A DNA stretch of 64,000 nucleotides, taken from Terebella lapidaria. Lineage: Eukaryota > Annelida > Polychaeta > Terebellida > Terebellidae. Positions 1 to 9,900 of the stretch are shown piece after piece (the first letter of the stretch is position 1; each line of letters begins with the position of its first letter). The stretch is from NCBI GenBank assembly GCA_949152475.1, contig OX424568.1, positions 12,685,667 through 12,749,666 on the forward strand, given 5' to 3'. A model generated the notes under the pieces. That model was given only the letters and a program-made list of their open reading frames with translations, made no database searches and had not been told where the DNA came from. Made by a program: the position numbers and the translations under genes.

Positions 1-889
1 AAGATGCAATGTAAACAATGAGCGTTTCTTTTTCTTTTTACAGGTCATGGCTTGCTGCTCTACTTTGCGGTCTGAAGTTAATGTACCGTGTAGTGATTAT
101 TATCTTGGTTTATACTTTTCTCGTGTCGTCAACTTATTGACCGTTTCATGCCTGGCAACCCCCATGGAAGTCTGCATTTTGTACGGGACAATGTTAAATA
201 CCACACAGCATGAATTGACGTGACAGTGGTGACAGCATTGAATTCAACTACTAGTCCGTACGGTAGCGCTTTATAAATGTGTCGCGCTCCAAACAGAAGA
301 GAGCTTTTGTGTGACAAATGTGGTGTAATAAATAACCATCAGTACACAGAATGTCAGAGAAACATCATCGTTTGTGGAAATTATCAGCATAACTAGCTGG
401 GACTTGACGTGAAACACCATCGCATGGCGTGTGAAAATTTGCGGGTTTCCAGAAAACTCGAACATAATGGGCAGAGTCCTTGATTGCTGCTACGCGTGTC
501 TGTGTGGATATTGACGGGTAGCAACATCAATGGATTGACGGTAATAAGCATAGCGGCCAAGCACCTGAACTCACCTCATACACCTGTGTAACGTCACCTT
601 AGAGCGGGGTTCCTGGAGGATAGATACACGGCTCAGTCCGTAGAGGATACATGCCTTGGGGCATGTGATATGGGCGCCATGCATTAATGATGTTGGGTAC
701 AAGTAAGCTGTGAGCTTACCACCAGTGTTGGATAATACTCACGTATAGACACAACGAAATTAGCTGAAGCAGAGCGTCGGAAATCCTGAACATTTACGAG
801 CTGGCGGATGGGAAATAGGAAACGAACCTGGATTGGGGAGTCTGGATATTCAAAGGGTCATTGCCCTTGGAAATAGTTCGACCGAGGAG
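1..889 (+). other. 5' flank of the transporter gene with a short upstream ORF
   Basis: No protein gene is visible here. An ATG at 808 opens a 22-codon reading frame that ends at TAG 874-876, 13 bases before the ATG chosen for the transporter. It is out of frame with that gene and could act as a translational brake if it lies in the mRNA. A splice-acceptor-like TTTTTACAG lies near the left edge, so an upstream exon outside the window is possible. Confidence 0.35.
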
Positions 890-3800
890 ATGTATATTCA
901 CGAGCGTCTGTTGCCATGGATATTGACCGCCAGTGCGTGCCTCGCCCAGGCCCTAACAACGGGCGTATCCTTCAGTGTGGGCGTATATTACATGACTTTC
1001 CTAGATGTCTTTCAATCGGGAAATGGTGCTAATTCGTGGATTGGTTCGCTCAATCTTGGAATGCTATGTGCTGTTGGTAAGATGCTGGTAACGTCAAAGT
1101 ATCTGCTAAAGTGTTAGTTTGTTGAAACGATTTTGTGTTTTCAGGTAAAAATCGTAAAATAGATGGAAAATGTTATGTAGATTTATATTCACAGTACCCA
1201 CAGAAATACCTAATAACCAAAAAGTGGTTGAGCGCGCATATAAACATGATAAACAGGTCACCAGGTGCAAGTAATGGCGTACGTGTATATGAATCAATTA
1301 TTATTAGACATCCGTGTATTTGATATGTGTACACACCATTAGTTTATCACCAACATATCCTACAACGGGGTATCAATATTCATTCGCTAATGGTATTGCA
1401 GTAAAGTAGGTGTACTGCGATGACCCAGTTCCCCCTAATATGACCCATATTGAGCACTCAGAAAATCTATAACTGCTTCAAGGTGCTAAAAAACTGCCTG
1501 TATATCAATACAGTGTATTCATCTGCTCCTTTCGACTGTTGATGGATTCCAGTCCATCCGTCCTTAAATGGTGCACAGAAAAATCGATTTGCCACCGCTC
1601 AATATCGTACCATTTCAATAGTCTCTCGAGGTTATTGCAGTTTTTTGTTGTTCACGAGTTTCAAGCTCCACATGTTTTTGTGCGTCAGATACAATATAGC
1701 TCCACCGTACTCTTAAATGAACTCGACTTGGTTAGTACCTATACTAGGTGCAAATTTTATGTTCTTTGTGCCCTGGTGCCTACACAACATTGTGATGATA
1801 TACAAAAAGCATATTATATGCTAATAGATTTTATGAACTGAAATGTGCCCGACTGCTTGACCTAGATGTGAATAATTTATTATCACAAGGCAATACTGAT
1901 TGTTCGATACAATGAGGATGAGATATGGACCCACTATTATATGTTTACTGTGAAAACAAACTGGAGGAGCCATTATCCACTAGTTCATTCGTGTATCTTT
2001 TATGCAAAGATGAAATCATTTGCGAGGCAGATGCAATTAGTGCACGGTTACTGACTTTAACACATTCAATTTTACCCCTACGAGACTACACAGAGTAGTG
2101 TTTGTATTTACATTTGCATAGGTGCATCAAATAAACGGCTAACGATAGTGATAATTTATTTGCCCAACACATATTACATAAATAGGCCTATATATGGGAT
2201 ATATAATGATACACGACAGTAAAGAAATAGACATGCGCAATGATACAATTACCCTCGGTATCTGCTGCAGGCCCGCTGGCTAGCTACCTCATTGACAAAC
2301 TGGGAGTGAGAAACACCGTCATCATCGGCGGTATGACGTCATCAGTGGGACTCCTCGTAGCCTCGTTCTCGCCAAGTCTGCTGGTGCTTTTTGTCTCTCT
2401 GGGAATCATTACGGGTAATACCATATGGACACCTATATTCTGACTTTTATGTGATATATATATTTGATCGTCCAGAAATCGGGCCACACCTAAGTAGTAA
2501 GAAAACAACGACGAAGACGCTCATTGAAAATAAACATTCATTTATTTTTAGGTCTTGGATATGGACTGGTTTTCACCAGTGCCGTTGTCGTCATCGGAGT
2601 ATCGCTCACCAGGTATAGAACGCTAGCTATGGGTATATCCATATCAGGGGTGGGCCTAGGAAACTTTACCTATCCATTCCTGGCCACGTATCTCATGGAG
2701 TTCTATGGATGGAGGGGTGCCTTACTCATTACCTCAGGAATCACGCTCAATGTATGTCTGATGGGCATGTTCATGGTTGGCAAAGCAAAAACCAACACAG
2801 CGGAAACAAGTGAGGGTCAATGTGAAAAGGAAACGTTTACTGATGACCACGATAACGCCAAAGGTTTCAAGCAAATTCCTCTGATAAATGTACCTCACGC
2901 AAGTTCGGTGTCTCTCGCCAGCTCAAGGAGGAGTCACGGATCTGGACGTTTTACTAATTCCATGAAAAATCTGGCGAAATTCAGTAGAATTCGGCCTTAC
3001 CTCACAGATGCAGAACGTGCCGCCAGTTCGGAACTAATTTACAGCGCATTGGGTCGCAGCACCTCGCGTACGAATATCAGCAGATCTAGTTTCACAAGTA
3101 TGCAATCTTTGGGCAACTCACGGAAGAACTTGTCCAAATCATACCAACGAATCCCGGTGAAATCTGTAACAGACAGTGCTATATCTATGAATCAGAAAGG
3201 CCCCAGTGCTACTGTATATGTACGAAAGGGGAGTGTTCATGACAAAATCCAAATGGAACCAATCTACCTCAAATCCACCGACAACATGCATGCGATGAAA
3301 GGTGACCTCCTGGAAAACCACCCAGAAGAAGATGACCTCTATCCAAACAAGTTATATTCTTTCACGTTACCGAGTTATTGGCTTATCCATGCTAACGTCA
3401 TTCTATTCTGCCTAAGCCTTTCCGTTGTTCTAACGCACGCCGCACCATACTCGCAATACAATGGACTGTCTACGCGTAATGGCAACGTACTAATCTCCGT
3501 CAATGGCGCCATGAACGTCATCGGTAGAATCTTCCTCGGGGCAATTACGCAACTGCCAGTGGTCAACACGTTCCTGCTGTATGGCTCTTGCTACCTGATC
3601 GCTGGCGTGGCAGTATTACTAATGACCGTATGGACATCCTTCTCAGGTTTGGCGATATGTATTGCCACCTTTGGAACATTCAGTGCCGCTTATGGACCAG
3701 TCCTGGCGGAGGCGACCCTGGAGGTGGTCGGGGTGGAGAACTTCAACTACGCCTATGGCTTCCTAATGATTTCTATGGCGCTTGGTACAACCCTGGGAGC

Positions 3801-4235
3801 TCCATTGGCAGGTATGCCGCTTTGCTTGATATATCATTAAACACCTGGTTATGAAAATCAAGTATTCTAACGATTCGGTGATATCTTGGAAAAGAATCCA
3901 ATCGAATGCGTTCAATTGATAGTACTGTATTAACGTGTCGCTTGTAATTCTTGTAAATGTCTACTCTAACTAGAATATAACATGACAATTTTGCAAGTTT
4001 GTCTCCATGACACAATGCCAAAGGTAGAATAATAAATTAACATTTTCACTTTGTATTCATCCATGTAGGCTGGCTGTATGATCTGACGCTCCAGTATACA
4101 TCCTCCTTCTATTTCGGCGGGAGCTGCTTGTTGCTAAGCGCGTTGTTGATGTTGCCGTTGGCAATAGCACGTGCAAGTTCGTCACGTGACTTGGAGATAC
4201 AGGAAGCAGACGAAACTCCTGAAACAGATGTTTGA
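890..4235 (+). CDS. Monocarboxylate-transporter-like protein (SLC16/MFS), 4 exons
   Basis: Predicted plasma-membrane transporter of the major facilitator superfamily, closest by eye to SLC16. Exons are 890-1076, 2271-2414, 2552-3811 and 4069-4235. All introns are GT-AG in phase 1 and the joined frame is 585 codons plus TGA. The start is the first ATG after an in-frame stop at 761-763. Visible family features are a GPLASYLIDKLG stretch after TM1-2, the TM4-5 block with RYRTLAMGISISG (about residue 130) followed by YGWRG, a long serine-rich cytoplasmic loop (about 193-380) and six more hydrophobic segments. The classic N-terminal DGGWGW motif is absent, so this is a divergent member. The C-terminus is a short acidic tail. 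The substrate cannot be told from sequence. Length fits the 450-600 residues usual for the family. Confidence 0.87.
1077..2270 (+). other. Intron 1 of the transporter gene
   Basis: Intron of about 1.2 kb running from GTAAGA to CTGCAG. A run at 1539-1841 is open, but it has no homology I recognise and no splice signals fit it. I see no repeat structure in it. Confidence 0.6.
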
Positions 4236-4868
4236 TTATCTTGTCAGAAAATGTCTTTCTTTTGAAAATGATGTCTTTCAAGAGGATGTAAACAAAGCTG
4301 CATTACTTGCCTTTGAACAGGATACAATTGCTAGTTTCACAGTTGTTAAAATTTTTGTTACACTATTTGTATATAACGCAGAGTGCCCAAACATATACAT
4401 TTATGTCATAATTCTATAGCACTGATGTTACACTGTGCTATTGAAACATTTTATTTTTATTCAACGATGTACGTGAATATTTTATCCCGAAATATGGACA
4501 GGTATAATACAATTATACATACATTATAGGCTATATCAATTTACGTTTATGTACCTAGTTTATATTGTACACACATTATATTTTGTAGCACAAATTTATG
4601 TACTCATATATCGTATGATAAATATCTTGCGCAAAACGTTATATGGGGTTATTATAACTATACATGCGCTTCTATGCTTCCGTAATACAGAGACAATGAT
4701 GAAAACGTATCATATCGTATAGTGCTTGAGCACCTAATTGCACATCGGAATATTATTGACGTTGCCAGTCTATGAGTTAATTACGAAGTCCTGAATTTCC
4801 ATAATCAGACGACATGAGCATCTTCCTATTTTATCAAATGTAAAACCTTGGTACATACACATGAATAT
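4236..4868. other. AT-rich 3' flank of the transporter gene
   Basis: AT-rich sequence that probably contains the 3' untranslated region. No coding potential or repeat is evident. Confidence 0.4.
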
Positions 4869-5626
4869 CAGGGGCGGGTATAGGATTTTGGAAGAGGAGG
4901 GGCCAAAACCTTTGTTCGACAGAGGGGCGAGCGAAGCGAGCCCATGTCGGCCGGGGGTCTGGGGCCCGCTAAAGGGCCCCAGACGCTGAAGGTTTATGCA
5001 TCCCCAATGATGTGTTCTAGGGCTCTCCTTGGTCCAATATCCATGGCATTGGAGAGTTATGAATACCTTATCTTGGGTGAATCCAGGGTTCTGATTGGAA
5101 GGCCAAGATATGAAATGTCGTGAAGCGAGGTGGTGAAGACCAAGGATCTGGTACCCGCTTGAGGGCCTCAGAAGCTGAAGGGATATGCAGCGGTGGGTTT
5201 TATAGGTTTCCTTTGGTTCATTTCCCATTTCCCTAAGAGTGTGTTGCATGGCTGATTCAGGCAAATCTAGGATTTTGAGGGAAAGCCTAGTTCTGAAATG
5301 TTGTTAAGGAAGTTGAAGCAAGCCCCTGTCGGCCGGGGGTCTGGGGCCCGCTCAAGGGCCCCAGAAGCTGGCGGTATCCGCGTGCCTAATACAGCATCCC
5401 AGAGCTATCCTGGGTCTAACTATCAAGCATTACTTAACACCCATAAATGCATGATCAGAAGTTAAAGCTACTTCCCGGTGTAATGTATCTTGAAAACACT
5501 TCCTCCCCTCTCTTTTTCCCCTTTTCCTCTTTTTTTTTTCTTCTTCTCTTTTTTTCTTCTATTTTTTTTTGTGTGGGGGGGGGGGGGCATGGCCCCCTTG
5601 CCCCCCCCCCCCTAAACCCGCCCCTG
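4869..5626. mobile_element. Non-autonomous DNA transposon with CAGGGGCGGG termini (hAT-like)
   Basis: The left end CAGGGGCGGGT at 4869 is mirrored by ACCCGCCCCTG ending at 5626. Both flanks carry AATAT, but a clean 8 bp target duplication is not visible. The interior is built from three diverged copies of a roughly 190 bp unit, anchored near 4936, 5126 and 5315. Two copies share the GC-rich word GGCCGGGGGTCTGGGGCCCG. The right end has long T/C and C homopolymers. There is no transposase. The CAGGGG ends resemble hAT elements; this assignment is inferred. Confidence 0.6.
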
Positions 5627-6100
5627 AATATAACAGAACTCTGAAGTGGATGATTTCTAGAAGTCGGTGAGGGCGGTCTCCCAACGCAGCCCTAATGATC
5701 AATGGCCCTCTTCAACTTCAGTGTGGGCAGTCTTTCAACCTAAAATCACTCCGAAACATGACCAAAAGCTTCAAAATATACGATTCCTGAGACAGTCTAC
5801 CTTGAATTGGTGACACCCTCCATGGAATCTCCTTTTGTTGTGCATTTTTGCAGAATTTATATTATTTTTGCTCAATATTCAGGGACTACTCACTTGTTTT
5901 GACGGGAATTTCCCCCAGAATCACGAAACCTTGCCCCCCAGAATCACGGGACTTGCCCATAGAGCCATGAAATGCCCCTACAATCACTGAACCGGTTGTG
6001 CCCTGCGAACTTGTTTAGGCTCTACACCGGTTTTTGACGATATTTTTGCGATGCTGAATGATATCGTTCTATGATTTGGCATACATGTATTTCACCTCTG
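5627..6100. other. Unannotated spacer
   Basis: No gene is recognised. A short motif (CCCCCAGAATCACG) occurs twice near 5912-5950, suggesting a small decayed repeat. Confidence 0.3.
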
Positions 6101-6478
6101 AGTCAAACGGCAGTTTTCTACCAAACTTCACACTTCTATCGCAAAAATTGAAGAAGTTGGCAATCTACCCCAATGTTTAATTTCATCTCAAAAACGGATC
6201 TCGAGAATCTGAGCATATTCGAGGACTTGGTCCTGTTTATATCCACCAGGATTCAAAGTATTATTGTAATTTTGGACCAGAAGACTCGTTGGGGGTGTAT
6301 TCTACACAAAGATATTGATTTCGAAAGATTGCACCGCTACAAAATTGAGGAAATTGATGAAATTGTGTGCGGACCCCCAAAAAAGGATGACGGGGCTAAA
6401 TTTAACATTGGTTTAGATTGCCTTCTTCAACTTTTGCGATAGAAGTTGGAAAATCGGTAGATAATTGCCGTTTGACTC
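6101..6478. repeat. Inverted repeat upstream of CLNS1A
   Basis: The 6101-6190 arm (starting AGTCAAACGGCAG) is mirrored with mismatches at about 6395-6478 (ending CTGCCGTTTGACT-like). The spacer is about 200 bp. Words such as GATATTTTTGCGATGCT at 6038 recur inverted near 10110, linking it to the repeat at 9542-10145. Probably a non-autonomous transposon. No target duplication could be fixed. Confidence 0.55.
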
Positions 6479-6909
6479 CCAGGTAATTGATGCCAAGATA
6501 TATAACGATATAACGTTTATTTATCCTAATTACCAAAAAAAAAAGCTGAAAACCAGTTGGGAAAATCAGGGTGTAGCATAATGCAATCATAAATACAGTA
6601 TAGGTCTACTTGAAACAACCCACGGCGTGGCTTGTCTCTGAGCCTACGCATTTAGGATTGCATTATGCTGACACTTGGTACGTTATGACAGAATCGACCT
6701 CTGGCGAAAAAGGAAGGCACGAACGACATACACAGCTTTGTATGTTTTCGACATAGGAAAAAGCGTGCGAAAGACGACAAAGCGAAAGTAAAGAAAAACG
6801 CAAAAAATCGTCGAAACTTCGTGAAAACGGTAGTGTCATTACAGAAATTTGACGGAAATTGAACCCCAACAGCATCAACAAACACTCAAAAACATAAGAC
6901 ATTCCGAAG

Positions 6910-9900
6910 ATGGTTCTATTGACATCTTTCCCACCCCCCAGCGACGGGGTGAGACACCGGCAAGAGAACACCGCGGCACATGTCCAAGGCAAAGCTATGG
7001 GACAAGGCACGTTATTCATAGCGGAGAGGTGAGTGAGTGTAGTTGAGTTGTGTATGGGCCATGCAATATTTTTGAAGAACACAACTCGGAACATATTTTC
7101 ACACATATTTTTTTTATGAACAAAATTCATTAACATTCCAATATCATAATGATTTGAAGCTGCTGCCTTCGAATGTATGCAATACTTTTTACGAAACCAA
7201 TTTTTCTTTTAACACATCTAATGCAATATAACAAAAGGTGTGCTCAATGATTTTGACGATAACAATCCGTCCGAGTTGTCTTTTCATCCTTTTTAGTGCA
7301 AATTTTAAAATTTGTACCGGTTTTGTAAATAAACGAAGTGTATCCATCAAACCCGAATGTAAACAAATGTTCAAATCGCGCTTAAAAGTCCACATCGAGT
7401 ACATTTTCCAGTTCGTATGTGCATATATAGTGTAGTTGTGAGAAAATAATTATAGGTAATTGACTGGATACAGTATTAGAGGCCCGAGGTCGTGTCTGGG
7501 CCGTAGCACGCACGAGCTTGCGAGTGCATCCGCGGTACAGACACGACCGAGGGCCTCAAACACTGTATCCAGTCGATTAACTTATTATTATATGCCTCAT
7601 CATGATATGCATACCCCTCGGGAGAGATATGATTGCAAATGCTGACATTTTCTAGCCATTTTAGACTCTGAAAGCAAATAATTTTATGGACATTCACATG
7701 TACTACAAAACCAAAAAACGTCATTTCACCAGCTCATGAATACGTAAACTTCAAAAGACCGTCGGTTGCTATGCGCGACGCAGGTCGATATGAAGGCGGT
7801 CAATACCGCAATACATCGGACCGATTGCACTCTGTGTAATCCATTGTAGCATTTTCGTAGGCATATAATAATGAGTGATATACCATGATGTGTGTGGAAT
7901 TGTCAGTCTATCTCGCACTTCTATGCTTAGTGTAGCGCGAGTGTAGTGCTCGCTGTGTCATTGCAAAATACGATTCTGCGTGTGATGGATACAGTTCCTG
8001 TATTCACACGATAACCGCCTATTCAAATGAGCAAAATTTCCTGAGAACTGGATATTTTCATTACCGTATTTATTCAATTAGTTCGAACACTCTAATACAG
8101 TGGATCCTGTGTTAACTCATTCACTGCCGGCGACGAGTTATCTCGTCGTCCAAACGTCACGATCTGTGTGCCGGCGACGAGATATCTCGCCTAGGGGGAT
8201 TCCCCACATGGAAAAACCTGGTTTCAGTTTCGTTTAATAAAGATCTATTCCATTCGATAGGTGGCGCCTCAGGCACTGTCTAGCTAGTTTGTACTTCGTT
8301 TTTGTTGACAATATGAACAAATTCAGACATATTTCTGACAATTACTTCTTGTTTTTCAAATTATTTGAGTGAATTTTCATCAATTCTGGGTAATGCCCTA
8401 TATATTGAGAACAGTATGTGAAAATAGCAAGAGCTGATACTTGGAATATTGTTGTTGTTTTCAAGAAATCAGTCTTATTATAAGCTGATTATCAAAAGTT
8501 AGTTGTGTTATTATTGATCTTGGAATAAAAATGATAACTTCTAAAATTGGGAATTTTTCATATTTTCTAAAATTAATGTGGCACACAGGCCTTGAAACCC
8601 AAAAATTATCATGGCAGTGAATGAGTTAAAGACCACCTGGTTTGAGAGACCACCCTGTGTTTTAAGACTGCTCCACTTGGTCCCAAGTGGCCTTTCAACA
8701 TGTAAATGAACCTGTCATGAGAGACCACCTGTCATTAAGGACCTCCTTTTGGGGGTCCCCTGGGTGGTCTTGAAACACAGGATCCACTGTAATTCGAACA
8801 CCAAAAATTATTGAAGACAATAATGTTCAAATTGACTCGTTTAGTTCGAACAGGCAAATTTACGATCAAAATTTCGATTGAAACAATGAACGAAATCAAC
8901 TTGTCAGATGCCAATACTGACAACTCACCAGGCGGCAGCACTACGAAATGAGTAATCAGCGATATATTCGCCAGGTGGCAGTGTTTGCAAAGCCATAGAG
9001 GTACATTATGACGGGCTCATAATGTACCTCTATGATAGGAGCAGAAATATTGAAAGCGCGGACCTCAGAGTGCCAGGCGGTTTGCGAAGTTTTTCCGATT
9101 CGAGGGACTCGAATGCACATGCAATATGACTAGAATTTAGTATCAATGTGAGATTATAAACAACAGTTACCGGGCAATTTAGCAGGAAGTTATTCAAGTT
9201 TTCTAAAAATGCTAGTTGTCTGCGGTTAACCCATCAGTACGAGCCCTAGTTCCAACCACCATGTCCATGATGAACGGTATCTGTCAACTCGCGTATGATA
9301 AATCTGGGTTTGCGTTTTTTTCCGTTTTGACGGACGATTTTATCGTGAATCTAATAATTCGAACATTTCAAAATTTAATTATTTTTAGCTGTTCGATCTA
9401 ATTGAATAAATATGGTACATTTGATGTGAGTATGATTGATTCAGTTAGTTTAGCATGTTGAGTATGAAATATAGTTTTCAAAAAAATATGACTGGTTTCG
9501 AAGGCAGCTGCTTTAATGTGATTTAAACGCTGATTTTTCTGACTCGTTTACACCATTTTTGCCTTTGTTCCAGTCAAATTACTTCAAGTGAACTGTTTAA
9601 CTGAATATTACATGTCTATGATGCAAACGGCAATCGATTTTCACAAACCTGTGTGGCGTTTTTGTCATGACCGTGCCTCGGCGCGGGGCGCTTGCGACCT
9701 GGGTAGCGGGCGTCGAACGTTACACCTGGCTTTCGGAACGCTACTTATTTCTATCAAATTACGAAATTTCGATTTAAGCGAGGATTTTCACTGCTGTAGA
9801 ACGCTTCCGTATTGTCTTGCTCATTATGTAATTCAAGACGACAAGTTCAAGTATTATGTAGCAATTACATGCTGGGACTGTCCTATTCCTAACCCATGCT

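Larger units (their letters stand above)
8062..9417. mobile_element. TIR element copy A (outer shell of a three-level nest)
   Basis: The left end TACCGTATTTATTCAATTAG at 8062 is mirrored at 9391-9417. After subtracting the nested insertion the element is about 660 bp, close to the 651 bp of copy B at 10692-11342. Copy B is the same element in the opposite orientation. TA flanks both ends, so a TA-targeting (Tc1/mariner or pogo-like) origin is plausible. No transposase is present. Confidence 0.75.

Noticed and set aside
4770..5264. 164-codon minus-strand ORF
   Set aside because: It lies across the CAGGGG transposon and its internal repeats and has no protein-family features.
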